Of a stretch of DNA of 64,000 nt, positions 24,156 to 32,453 are shown piece by piece. The notes beneath the pieces are model-generated. The model had not been told where the DNA came from and did not search any database. It saw only the letters and a program-made list of their open reading frames with translations. The DNA comes from CAZOKZ01 sp964580585 (GTDB lineage: Bacteria; Sumerlaeota; Sumerlaeia; SLMS01; JAHLLQ01): the NCBI GenBank assembly GCA_964580585.1, contig CAZOKZ010000002.1, forward strand, positions 124,001 through 188,000, in the 5' to 3' direction. Position 1 is the stretch's first letter, and every line of letters begins with the position of its first letter. The position numbers were made by a program, and so were the translations under genes.

Positions 24156-24899
24156 ATGTCTGGCCATAGCAAATGGCATTCTATCAAACACAAAAAAGCC
24201 GCTGTTGATGCCAAGCGGGGTAAAGTCTTCACCAAAGTAATTAAGGAACTCCAGATCGCCGCCCGTATGGGTGGTAGCGATCAGGACTCGAATCCACGTC
24301 TGCGCACCGCTGTTCAAGCGGCCAAAGACGTCAATATGCCCAAGGACACCATGGAACGCGCCATCAAAAAAGGCGCGGGCGAGCTCGAAGGCGCGGCGCT
24401 CGAACAAATGGTGTACGAAGGTTACGCCCCGGCGGGCGTTGCCGTGATGGTCGAGGTCACTACGGACAACAAAAACCGAGCAGCGTCGGAAATTCGCCAC
24501 ATTTTCAGCAAATACGGCGGCAATTTGGGGAACTCGGGCTGCGTGGCCTATATGTTCGACCGCAAAGGTGTCGTCGAAGTCGAACACGATGACGACGATG
24601 CCGTGATGGAAGCCGCCATCGAAGCGGGCGCCGAGGACGTGGAAAGCGATGAAGGCTTCCACGAAATAACCACCGCTCCGGAAGACGTTCAGGCGGTTCG
24701 CGACGCACTCGAAGCCGCCGGAATGAAAGTGACTTCCTCCGGCGTGAAGATGATTCCGCAAACCAGGACGGAATTGAACGAAGGCGACGCGCGTTCGGTC
24801 CTGAAACTGATCAACATGCTGGAAGAAAACGACGATGTGGACGAGGTGTACGCGAACTTCGATATCAGCGAGGAAGTCGCCGAAGCGCTCGATCTGTAA
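24156..24899 (+). CDS. yebC: YebC/PmpR family protein (TACO1-like translation factor or regulator)
   Basis: MSGHSKWHSIKHKKAAVDAK is the invariant YebC start. GKVFTKVIKELQIAAR, NMPKDTMERAIKKG, YEGYAPAGVAVMVE, TDNKNRAASEIRHIF and GNLGNSGCVAYMFDRKG follow. The protein is 247 residues, normal for the family. Members bind DNA in some bacteria, and recent work links TACO1/YebC to translation of difficult (proline-rich) sequences. That link is attractive here, since this window encodes many polyproline proteins (inference). A strong ribosome site precedes the ATG, and a terminator at 24927-24963 separates it from tlyA. Confidence 0.97.
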   Translation: MSGHSKWHSIKHKKAAVDAKRGKVFTKVIKELQIAARMGGSDQDSNPRLRTAVQAAKDVNMPKDTMERAIKKGAGELEGAALEQMVYEGYAPAGVAVMVEVTTDNKNRAASEIRHIFSKYGGNLGNSGCVAYMFDRKGVVEVEHDDDDAVMEAAIEAGAEDVESDEGFHEITTAPEDVQAVRDALEAAGMKVTSSGVKMIPQTRTELNEGDARSVLKLINMLEENDDVDEVYANFDISEEVAEALDL

Positions 24900-24926
24900 G
24901 TTTTCGTTTCTTTCCGCTTCCCTTCC

Positions 24927-24963
24927 ACCCCTCGATGCGTTTTGTATCGAGGGGTCATTTTTT
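24927..24963 (+). terminator. Rho-independent terminator after yebC
   Basis: A perfect ten-base stem, ACCCCTCGAT (24927-24936) with ATCGAGGGGT (24946-24955), is followed by CATTTTTT. It lies 27 bases after the yebC stop, so tlyA either needs read-through or has its own promoter. Confidence 0.9.
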
Positions 24964-24991
24964 GCTTCAAATGATCGCCCAGGAACCTTGC

Positions 24992-25804
24992 ATGGCAAAA
25001 CCGCCTCGTCGCCGCGTGGATGCTCTGATGATCGAACGGGGCCTGGCACGCGATGTGGATCAGGCCCTGCGCCTTGTCCTCGCAGGCAAAGTGCATACAG
25101 ACAACCGTCGGTTGGAAAAACCGGGCGAGCTGATCCGCGCAGATGAATCGATCCACGTGCGCCAGCCTCGCACACCGTTTGTCGGTCGCGGGGGCGAAAA
25201 GCTCGAAGGAGCGTTGGCGATTTTTGCCCTCGATCCTACCGGTCGCGTTTGCGCAGACTTAGGAGCCAGTACAGGCGGATTCACCGACTGCTTACTGCAG
25301 CACGGCGCGCTTCATGTAACAGCCATCGATGTGGGACGTGCGCAATTGCATGAACGACTGCGCCAGGACCCACGCGTAACGTGCCGAGAACAAACCGATG
25401 TGCGCAATTTGGTCCCCGGCAACTTGCCAGCCGACGTATCGTTGATTGTGGGCGATTTGTCCTTCATCGCGTTGCGGCGCTGCATTCCCGCCATTGCCAA
25501 TGTGGCACCGGTCGATTGCGACGTGGTACTGCTGATCAAGCCGCAATTCGAGCTGCCCCGCGATGCGGTTCCCGAGGGCGGGATCGTGGACGATCCCACG
25601 TTGCACCGCCAAGCAATTCTTCTGGTATTGGAGGCTGGAAGCTCGGCAGGATTGGCACCTCTTGGCGTCAAACCGTCACCTGTCAAGGGAACGGAAGGAA
25701 ACCAGGAGTACTTTGTCCACTTCCGAAGGCTAAATGACGAAAAATCAAGTCGAATTGGCCCGCCGTTCGCTCTTGACCAATTAGCGGATCAGGCATTTGA
25801 TTGA
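24992..25804 (+). CDS. tlyA: TlyA-type rRNA 2'-O-methyltransferase / hemolysin A family
   Basis: An N-terminal S4 RNA-binding domain (MAKPPRRRVDALMIERGLA, VLAGKVHTDN) is followed by an FtsJ-like SAM methyltransferase domain. PFVGRGGEKLEGAL, DLGASTGGFTDCLLQHGA (SAM loop), VIDVG-like VTAIDVGRAQL and VGDLSFIALR are visible, with LLIKPQFEL and EGNQEYFVHF at the end. TlyA methylates cytidines in 16S and/or 23S rRNA and affects capreomycin sensitivity in mycobacteria. The ATG at 24992 is chosen from the family N-terminus and an AGGA site. The stop overlaps an in-frame TTG of the next frame. The protein has 270 residues, normal length. Confidence 0.93.
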   Translation: MAKPPRRRVDALMIERGLARDVDQALRLVLAGKVHTDNRRLEKPGELIRADESIHVRQPRTPFVGRGGEKLEGALAIFALDPTGRVCADLGASTGGFTDCLLQHGALHVTAIDVGRAQLHERLRQDPRVTCREQTDVRNLVPGNLPADVSLIVGDLSFIALRRCIPAIANVAPVDCDVVLLIKPQFELPRDAVPEGGIVDDPTLHRQAILLVLEAGSSAGLAPLGVKPSPVKGTEGNQEYFVHFRRLNDEKSSRIGPPFALDQLADQAFD

Positions 25805-25905
25805 TTCAGCGTGTGAAAATCGTCCGCTCGCCAAACGACAATTCCACAAATGAACCACACGTGTCGGCTAGTTTAGAGAAAATGACACGAGGAAGAACTC
25901 TCTCT

Positions 25906-28725
25906 GTGAAAAAACGCCCCGTCCTTCGACTGATCAGTTTCGTTTTGGGTTCCGGTATTCTGGCTACGTTGCCAATGGGTTGCTCGCGGGCAGCCGATAC
26001 GAGCATCGAAAAGGCCGAATCGCCCTCCCCGATCGTGGAGACTCAAAAGTCGCCTCGATCCACACCGACGAAATCGGTGGTGGTTCCCGCAGAAGACCCA
26101 TTTGTCGATGAAACTCCGGCGCCTCCGACGGTTGCGACGGTTCCTGCCGAAAAGAGACCGCCCGCTGAACCCAAGGCGCCTGTTATCGAAGAAGATGTTG
26201 TCCATCGGGAACCGAATCCAGAGATGCTTCAAAATCCGCCGATCAATGAATCGTACATGTTTCGTTCAAAGGTGGACCATAATCTCGTCCCCGACACGGT
26301 ACAGTATTTCGATGATGCCGAGCACCAAGGTGTGTTCGACGCGATTGGCGAACGTGCAAAACAGGAATACGTCGAAGGGGCGTTGCTGAATCAAACGGGT
26401 TATACGACCAAGGCGGTTAAGCATTACTACGAAGCCGTGGAGAAGGACCCGGAAAACCTGTGGCTGAAAAACCGGGCAGCCCAGGTCGCCATGCAGCAAA
26501 ACGATTTCAACCGCTCGGAAAAATACGCCAACGAAGTCCTGGAAGCTGACCCGGATAATTACACGGCGATGTTGACCATCGCGCGGACTCAATTATTTCG
26601 TAACAAGGTGGAACCAGCGCGCGAATGGTTTCTGAAGGTTTTGGAAATCAAACCGAAGAACATCGATGCGCTCGAAAATTTAGCGCGAATCGCTTATCAA
26701 CACGACCGCGACTTGGAAAAGACCAAAGAATACTGCGGGCGAATTTTGCAGGTAACGAGTCGCAATCTCAACGCCTTGCTTTGGCACGCGGAAGCCAGCG
26801 CCTTGACCAACGATGTGAAATACGCCGCGGATTTGTACGAACAATTGATCCGATATCGTCCGGCATTAATTGCAAGACTCAGCGATATGGGGATTCGCTT
26901 ATTGCGTGAAAACCGTATCGAAGACGCGACGGAACTTTTTCGACGTGGCGTGGCGATGCAGCCTCAATCCGAGATGGTTCGCCTGCAGTGGGAAACGCTG
27001 CTTCAGCAAATCGGCGGCGCAGAAACAGTGATGGATGGTTACAAGCAGCTCTGTGACGAGAACCCGCTGGATTTGCAAATCCTTGAACTGTACGCAGAAT
27101 ATCTGGAAAAAACCGGACACACCACTGAATTGATCGAACATCGAGAAAGAATGCTCGATATCAATTCGCGCCACATTCCCAGCCTGCTCTCGTTGGCAAG
27201 GATTGAACTGGGACGCGACAACATGGACGAGGCCAACAAGTACCTGGAACGTGTCTTGGCTGCCGGACCGGATCAGGCTTCGACCTACCGCGACATTGCA
27301 CTGGTGTATATGGATCGCGGAGATTTGCAACGCGCAAGCGATTTGCTGATGGAAGCCGCAACGATGGATCCGCATGACGCGGATACGCTGGTAGCGATGG
27401 CGGCGTTGGCAGATATGTCGAACGATCCGAATCAAACGGAAAAAATGCTTAAGAGAGCCATTGATGTCTCGCCTGCCAATGAGCAGATCCTGCGTCTTCT
27501 TGGGGATTTTTATCGGCGAACCGGCAAGCTTTACGAAGCATCGCAATTATACGAGCAGGTTCTGGCTGTCACGCCCGACAGCATCGCCGCCCAATTGACG
27601 CTGGCGATGTTATACATGGAGTTGGGAAACGAAGGCGCTCTGGATCGTCTGCAACTTGCCGCTCCCAAAGCAGTCAGCGACGACTTTATCTTCTACTCGG
27701 ACTACGGAGCGTTGGCGTTGGAATACGGCGAGTGGACCCGTGGACGTTGGGCGCTCGAAAAAGCGTTGGAAATCAAGCCGGACGCGCTGATTTTGCGCCA
27801 ACTGCTCTCGAACGCCTACTTGCATTTGGACGAGCCGAAACTGGCAGAAACGACACTGACCGATGCGTCGGAATATTTGAAAAGCGACCCCGAAGCGTTT
27901 GAAGAATTCACGTTTGCGCTGATCGATGTCCACGTGAACTCGAAAAATTACGACGAGGCGATTCGCTTAACGCGCCAAATCATCGATAACCATACCGATG
28001 ATATCGACATGCGCAAGTTTTTGATCGGTCTTTTGCAGGACAAGGGGGACGAGGACGCGGTGACCGAGGAGTTGAATACCGCGATCAAAGATTTTGCTGT
28101 CGAAGAACCGGTCAAATCCAAGATGTTGCGGGCGGCTGTTTATCGCCACCGCGAAGATTGGGACCGTGCAATCAGTATCCTGAACCCATTGCTGAAAGAA
28201 GTGGAAGACCCCACGGAGGTGCAATTCCACCTGGCGATGACGTATGGTGAAAAAAACGATATTCGAAATGCGGAAAAATACTACCGTGAAATCATCGAAC
28301 GTCTTGATACCGATTCTGACGGACCGATCTCGCGGGTGTTAATCAATGCGTATAATAATCTGGCTTACCTGTTCGCCAATGAAGGCATCGAACTGGACGA
28401 GGCGGAAAAACTTGCTTTGCGCGCATTGGAACTGAAACCCAACGCGGACTATATTTTCGATACGCTCGGGTGGATTAAATTTCAGCAAAAGAACTATCGC
28501 GAAGCCGAAGAATACCTGACAAAAGCGGAGAAGCTTGCGCTGAAAGACCCCGAAATCCTCAGTCATTTGGGCGATTTGTACCGGGAAACCGATCGACTCG
28601 ACAAAGCGCGTGCCTACTACAAACAATCCTTCCAGTTGAACCCCGAGTTGAAGGGCTTGAAGGAGAAACTCGATTCGCTGGAGCAATCGACGGGTACGGC
28701 AGCAGCGCCTTCGACCATCGAGTAA
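25906..28725 (+). CDS. Large TPR lipoprotein, about 939 aa
   Basis: From GTG 25906, preceded nine bases upstream by GGAAGA, the protein has a signal sequence (KKRPVLRLISFVLGSGILA) ending at MGC-S, an imperfect lipobox, so it is probably a lipoprotein. A Pro/Glu-rich linker of about 100 residues follows. The rest is a long row of tetratricopeptide repeats, roughly 18-20 units, with the usual W-LG-Y-A-F-A-P spacing, for example YKQSFQLNPELKGL and ALELKPNADYIFDTLGWI at the end. TPR superhelices hold protein partners. PEP-CTERM/XrtA-type TPR lipoproteins and PilF-like pilotins are possible relatives, but no specific role is established. Earlier starts at ATG 25882 or TTG 25801 are possible. Confidence 0.82.
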   Translation: MKKRPVLRLISFVLGSGILATLPMGCSRAADTSIEKAESPSPIVETQKSPRSTPTKSVVVPAEDPFVDETPAPPTVATVPAEKRPPAEPKAPVIEEDVVHREPNPEMLQNPPINESYMFRSKVDHNLVPDTVQYFDDAEHQGVFDAIGERAKQEYVEGALLNQTGYTTKAVKHYYEAVEKDPENLWLKNRAAQVAMQQNDFNRSEKYANEVLEADPDNYTAMLTIARTQLFRNKVEPAREWFLKVLEIKPKNIDALENLARIAYQHDRDLEKTKEYCGRILQVTSRNLNALLWHAEASALTNDVKYAADLYEQLIRYRPALIARLSDMGIRLLRENRIEDATELFRRGVAMQPQSEMVRLQWETLLQQIGGAETVMDGYKQLCDENPLDLQILELYAEYLEKTGHTTELIEHRERMLDINSRHIPSLLSLARIELGRDNMDEANKYLERVLAAGPDQASTYRDIALVYMDRGDLQRASDLLMEAATMDPHDADTLVAMAALADMSNDPNQTEKMLKRAIDVSPANEQILRLLGDFYRRTGKLYEASQLYEQVLAVTPDSIAAQLTLAMLYMELGNEGALDRLQLAAPKAVSDDFIFYSDYGALALEYGEWTRGRWALEKALEIKPDALILRQLLSNAYLHLDEPKLAETTLTDASEYLKSDPEAFEEFTFALIDVHVNSKNYDEAIRLTRQIIDNHTDDIDMRKFLIGLLQDKGDEDAVTEELNTAIKDFAVEEPVKSKMLRAAVYRHREDWDRAISILNPLLKEVEDPTEVQFHLAMTYGEKNDIRNAEKYYREIIERLDTDSDGPISRVLINAYNNLAYLFANEGIELDEAEKLALRALELKPNADYIFDTLGWIKFQQKNYREAEEYLTKAEKLALKDPEILSHLGDLYRETDRLDKARAYYKQSFQLNPELKGLKEKLDSLEQSTGTAAAPSTIE

Positions 28726-28759
28726 CAGCCTCACTGACGCAAAGGAAGCCCACGCCCCC

Positions 28760-29857
28760 ATGGAGTTCCTGTTCACCGGTTTGGATGCCGAGATGTATCG
28801 GCAGATCAACATGCAAAAGCTAACCCGCTTGTTCCTGGAACTGTTGAACAAGTCGGCGGGCGATGCCGAACGCGCGTTGGAAAACCTGGAATATTTATGG
28901 CAGGCGTACCGGCTGGAAAAATCCACGGGCATTAGCTTCGAGGATTTTCGCGACTACCTGGAAGAAAACGAACTGCTTTCAACCGATCCGCGAACGGGCA
29001 TCACGTCGGCCACCGCTCGCGCGGATATCAAAATTCAAAAGCAAGCCTTCGAGGAAATTTTCCATAACCTGGCAAGTGGCGAAATGGGCCAGCACCCAAC
29101 ACCTCATTCAGGCCATGGCGGCGACAAGCTGGCCGAAACGCGTCCCTATGAATTCGGCGATGCCGTCGCTGACATCAATTTCACCAACTCGATCAGCAAC
29201 GCGCTCCGTCGCACGGGGTTCGAGCAATTCAATCTTGGCGAAGAGGACTTGGAAACGCACGAAACAGAGCATCTGACCTCGACGGCAACGGTGATCCTGA
29301 TCGACATCAGCCATTCGATGATCCTCTACGGTGAAGATCGCATCACCCCCGCGAAAAAGGTCGCGTTGTCACTCGTTGAATACATTCAACAGAAGTACCC
29401 GAAAGATACCATCGACGTGGTGTTGTTCGGCGACGAAGCCGCGCAAGTTCCCATCGATCAAATCCCCCGCATTTCCGTTGGTCCCTATCATACGAATACC
29501 AAGGCAGGCCTGCAAATGGCTCAGAATATCCTGATTCGACGCAAAGCGCTGAACAAACAGGTGTTCATGATCACCGACGGTAAACCCAGCGCAATCACAG
29601 AGAATGGACAGATTTTCAAAAATCCGTTTGGACTCGATCCCAAGATCGTCAATCAGACGGTAAACGAGGCGACACAACTGCGCCGCAAAGGCATTTCCAT
29701 TACAACGTTCATGATCACGACCGATCCGTATCTTCAGGATTTCGTGGATAAGATGACGCGCGCGAATAAAGGTCGCGCGTATTACGCGACACTCGATAAT
29801 CTCGGATCGTTTATCTTTGCCGATTACGGACGAAATAAGAAAAAACGCGTCGGGTAA
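28760..29857 (+). CDS. von Willebrand factor A domain protein (CoxE/BatA-like), 365 aa
   Basis: The first 160 residues are helical and acidic (MEFLFTGLDAEMYRQINMQK). The rest is a VWA domain with the metal-binding MIDAS elements: DISHS (residues 182-186), NTKAGL as the Thr element, and ITDGKPS as the Asp element. VWA proteins bind ligands through a bound divalent metal and often work with MoxR-type AAA ATPases; none is in this window. There is no signal peptide, so it is probably cytoplasmic. It starts 34 bases after the TPR gene with an AAGGAAG site and is probably co-transcribed. Its stop lies four bases from that of the convergent gene. Confidence 0.85.
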   Translation: MEFLFTGLDAEMYRQINMQKLTRLFLELLNKSAGDAERALENLEYLWQAYRLEKSTGISFEDFRDYLEENELLSTDPRTGITSATARADIKIQKQAFEEIFHNLASGEMGQHPTPHSGHGGDKLAETRPYEFGDAVADINFTNSISNALRRTGFEQFNLGEEDLETHETEHLTSTATVILIDISHSMILYGEDRITPAKKVALSLVEYIQQKYPKDTIDVVLFGDEAAQVPIDQIPRISVGPYHTNTKAGLQMAQNILIRRKALNKQVFMITDGKPSAITENGQIFKNPFGLDPKIVNQTVNEATQLRRKGISITTFMITTDPYLQDFVDKMTRANKGRAYYATLDNLGSFIFADYGRNKKKRVG

Positions 29858-29860
29858 CTG

Positions 29861-30721
29861 TTATTTTTGCGTTTCCGTTTTGACAAACTCTACCAGAAAC
29901 ATTTTAGGCCAAAGTTTCCCGGTTATGAAAAACATCTTCGTTTCCGGGTGATAGGCAATGCCATTGAGAACGTCCGTTTTTGCACGTTCGGATCGGGATA
30001 GCAATCCTTCGGCAACGATCACGCCGGTCACATTCCCTGTTTCGGGATCGATCGTTACCAGACGATCGGTTTTATAGATATTCGCGTAGATCACACCATC
30101 GACGTATTCAAGTTCGTTGATGAAATTAAGCGGTTTGCCTTTCAGCGTCACCGTGCGGCTGGTAACTTCATCGAAAGTCTCTGGGTCCCGAAAAGATAGT
30201 TTTTCCGACCCGTCACTCATGATCAAATGATTACCGTCGTAGCAAAGCCCCCATCCTTCGCCGTCGTAATAAAAATTTTCGATCAATTGCAACGTGGCTG
30301 CGTCGTAAACGTGCGCCGTGCCTTCGCGCCATGTGATCTGATACAAACGGTCGCCAACGAGCGTCATCCCCTCGGCAAATTCATGATTGGCAAGCGATTC
30401 GCTTTGAATCACTGCACCCGACACGGGGTCCACCGTGCGAATAGTCGATTCTTGATACAACCCGGTGCTCTCGAACAACACACCGTCCCGCCATTCGAGC
30501 CCCTGCGTGTAGGCTTTCGTATCGTGAGGATAAGAATCGATGACGTTGACACGATAGTAATCGATGGTGGAATCGTTGGAGGGTTTTTGCGTTTCCTGGG
30601 CAAAAGCGGCGTTCGTGTTGCCCTGCCAATACATCAACGTAAGGGCGCCCATACCTGCTAAAAGGATAGTAAGCGAGCATTTCAAGATGGCGGAACGTTT
30701 AACCACGAGGCGGACTCCCAT
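29861..30721 (-). CDS. Glutaminyl-peptide cyclotransferase (bacterial QC), 286 aa
   Basis: After a signal peptide (about residues 10-42, ending NAAFAQ) come the repeated blades of the plant/bacterial-type beta-propeller glutaminyl cyclase: SYPHDTKAYTQGLEWRDG, LFESTGLYQES, LVGDRLYQITWREG, GEGWGLCYDGNHLIMSDG, FINELEYVDGVIYANIY and DVLNGIAYHPE. The enzyme converts N-terminal glutamine to pyroglutamate on exported peptides or proteins, in the periplasm. The conserved Glu, Asp and Trp residues of the family are present. It is transcribed divergently from the epimerase gene. Confidence 0.93.
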   Translation of the reverse strand: MGVRLVVKRSAILKCSLTILLAGMGALTLMYWQGNTNAAFAQETQKPSNDSTIDYYRVNVIDSYPHDTKAYTQGLEWRDGVLFESTGLYQESTIRTVDPVSGAVIQSESLANHEFAEGMTLVGDRLYQITWREGTAHVYDAATLQLIENFYYDGEGWGLCYDGNHLIMSDGSEKLSFRDPETFDEVTSRTVTLKGKPLNFINELEYVDGVIYANIYKTDRLVTIDPETGNVTGVIVAEGLLSRSERAKTDVLNGIAYHPETKMFFITGKLWPKMFLVEFVKTETQK

Positions 30722-30851
30722 CGATTTCTTGATTTATTAGACTCTTTCATTAGAAAAATGTTCCCTTGGGGAAGCAATCCGATTGCGCCGAGCGTTTAAT
30801 TATTTGATGATGCAATCAATCAATTCAACCTGAAGCAGGTGGGAGGCCATC

Positions 30852-31781
30852 ATGAAGGTATTGATCACGGGAGGAGCCGGATTCATCGGCTCGCATTTGG
30901 CCGAGCATTGGGTCAAGGAAGGCGCAACCGTCGTCGTCCTCGATTCGCTTCGCACAGGCAGCACCGAAAACCTCGAAGGCATCGACTGTACTTTTGTCGA
31001 GGGGTCCGTCGAAGACCTCGACACCGTTCGCTCGTGCATGGAGGACGTCGATTTTGTCTTCCACCTGGCGGCGCTGGTTTCCGTTACGGAATCGATGCAA
31101 AACCCGGAACTGACCGAGCAAATCAACACGCTGGGGACGCTGAACGTGCTTCGAGCGGCCCGTGAATGGCAAGTCATGAAGGTCGTTTTTGCATCCTCCT
31201 GTGCCGTTTACGGTGAAATCGAACGTCCGGTTCATCGGGAGACCGATATGCTGGAGCCAATGAGTCCCTACGCCATTTCCAAAATGACCGGCGAGCAATA
31301 CATGCGACTGTACAACGACGCATTCACTCTGCCGACGGCATCGTTGCGGTTTTTCAATGTTTACGGTCCACGCCAGGACCCGACCTCGCCCTACTCGGCG
31401 GTGGTGGCTAAATTTACGGACTTGGCGCGCAAGAACGAGCCGTTGACAATTTACGATGACGGGGAGCAAACACGCGATTTTGTCTTTGTCGAGGACATTG
31501 TGGCCGCCTGCGCCATGGTGGCGGAAAAAGGCACCGGCGTGTATAACGTCGCTTGCGGAGGACGCATTACCGTCAACGATCTGGCCCAGGAAATCATCCG
31601 CCTGTCCGGTTCCCAGTCCGAAATCAAACACCTCGATGCCCGTGCAGGCGACATTCGCCATTCACGCGGGCACAATGAACGACTGATGGAGTTGGGGTGG
31701 CATCCGAAAGTCGAGTTAGAAAAAGGCCTGCGCCGCACGTTGGGTTCACATAGCGAATCCACCACTCATGCTGAAACCTGA
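30852..31781 (+). CDS. NAD-dependent sugar epimerase/dehydratase (extended SDR, GalE/WbpP-like), 309 aa
   Basis: The Rossmann motif TGGAGFIGSHLAEHW is at residues 6-20, FVFHLAALVSV follows, the catalytic Ser is in FASSCAVYGE, and Tyr/Lys are in PYAISK. RFFNVYGPRQDP and TRDFVFVEDIVAAC complete the extended-SDR pattern of UDP-sugar 4-epimerases. The protein is slightly shorter than GalE. The substrate may be UDP-glucose or UDP-GlcNAc; the sequence alone does not decide. It would supply sugar nucleotides for the glycan genes at 36-45 kb. A good GGAGG site precedes the ATG and a strong terminator follows. Confidence 0.92.
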   Translation: MKVLITGGAGFIGSHLAEHWVKEGATVVVLDSLRTGSTENLEGIDCTFVEGSVEDLDTVRSCMEDVDFVFHLAALVSVTESMQNPELTEQINTLGTLNVLRAAREWQVMKVVFASSCAVYGEIERPVHRETDMLEPMSPYAISKMTGEQYMRLYNDAFTLPTASLRFFNVYGPRQDPTSPYSAVVAKFTDLARKNEPLTIYDDGEQTRDFVFVEDIVAACAMVAEKGTGVYNVACGGRITVNDLAQEIIRLSGSQSEIKHLDARAGDIRHSRGHNERLMELGWHPKVELEKGLRRTLGSHSESTTHAET

Positions 31782-31800
31782 GAGACAACTTTCAATACGC

Positions 31801-31830
31801 CCGGCTCTGATTGTCAGAGCCGGTTTTTTT
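31801..31830 (+). terminator. Rho-independent terminator after the epimerase
   Basis: CCGGCTCTG (31801-31809) pairs perfectly with CAGAGCCGG (31815-31823), followed by seven T residues. It is a textbook intrinsic terminator 20 bases after the stop. Confidence 0.95.
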
Positions 31831-31983
31831 CTTCCCGAGTGTCTTTGAAGCCCCTGTTTCTCTCGCCCCTCGGCGTCAGGTTGAATTTCGTCCCTTCGCC
31901 TCGTTTCTGGGATTGATTCTCAAGACATTCCCGTCGAATTTATGGGGCATCAACGATACTCAATCGCAAAAATTCCCGCCATC

Positions 31984-32391
31984 ATGATCTGCCAACTATC
32001 CATCTCGACTCCTGGGCAAGGCCTGCATGAAGTGACGTCCAAAATCGACGAACTCGTGCGCCAATCCGGTCTGAAGGAAGGTTTGTGCACTATTCTGATC
32101 CAGCACACATCGGCCAGCCTGACGATTCAAGAAAACGCCGACCCATCCGCACGTTACGATTTGGAACAGTGGATAAACCGGCAGGTGAAGGAAAACGATC
32201 CCTATTTTACACACACACTCGAAGGTCCCGATGACATGCCTTCGCATATCAAAGCGGCCCTGACGGCGACGACGCTTTCGATTCCGATCATGCACGGACG
32301 CTTAGCACTTGGAACATGGCAGGGAATCTATGTTTGGGAACATCGTACCATGCCGCATAACCGGCGGCTTGTAATTCATCTTGGCAATTAA
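31984..32391 (+). CDS. yjbQ: YjbQ/UPF0047 family protein (secondary thiamine-phosphate synthase-like)
   Basis: The 135-residue protein carries the family signatures LIQHTSASLTIQENADPSA, DDMPSHIKAAL, and GRLALGTWQGIYVWEHR. His, Asp and His in these blocks form the active-site cluster. E. coli YjbQ has weak thiamine-phosphate synthase activity in vitro; the physiological role is uncertain. The start at 31984 aligns with the family N-terminus (MICQLSISTPGQGLHEVT matches the usual beta strand and GFH region). An ATG 14 codons upstream has no better ribosome site. Confidence 0.92.
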   Translation: MICQLSISTPGQGLHEVTSKIDELVRQSGLKEGLCTILIQHTSASLTIQENADPSARYDLEQWINRQVKENDPYFTHTLEGPDDMPSHIKAALTATTLSIPIMHGRLALGTWQGIYVWEHRTMPHNRRLVIHLGN

Positions 32392-32453
32392 CCGTCTGCA
32401 CATATAACAATGTACAATAAACGATACCATCTCTTAATGCACGTCGCCCATTC

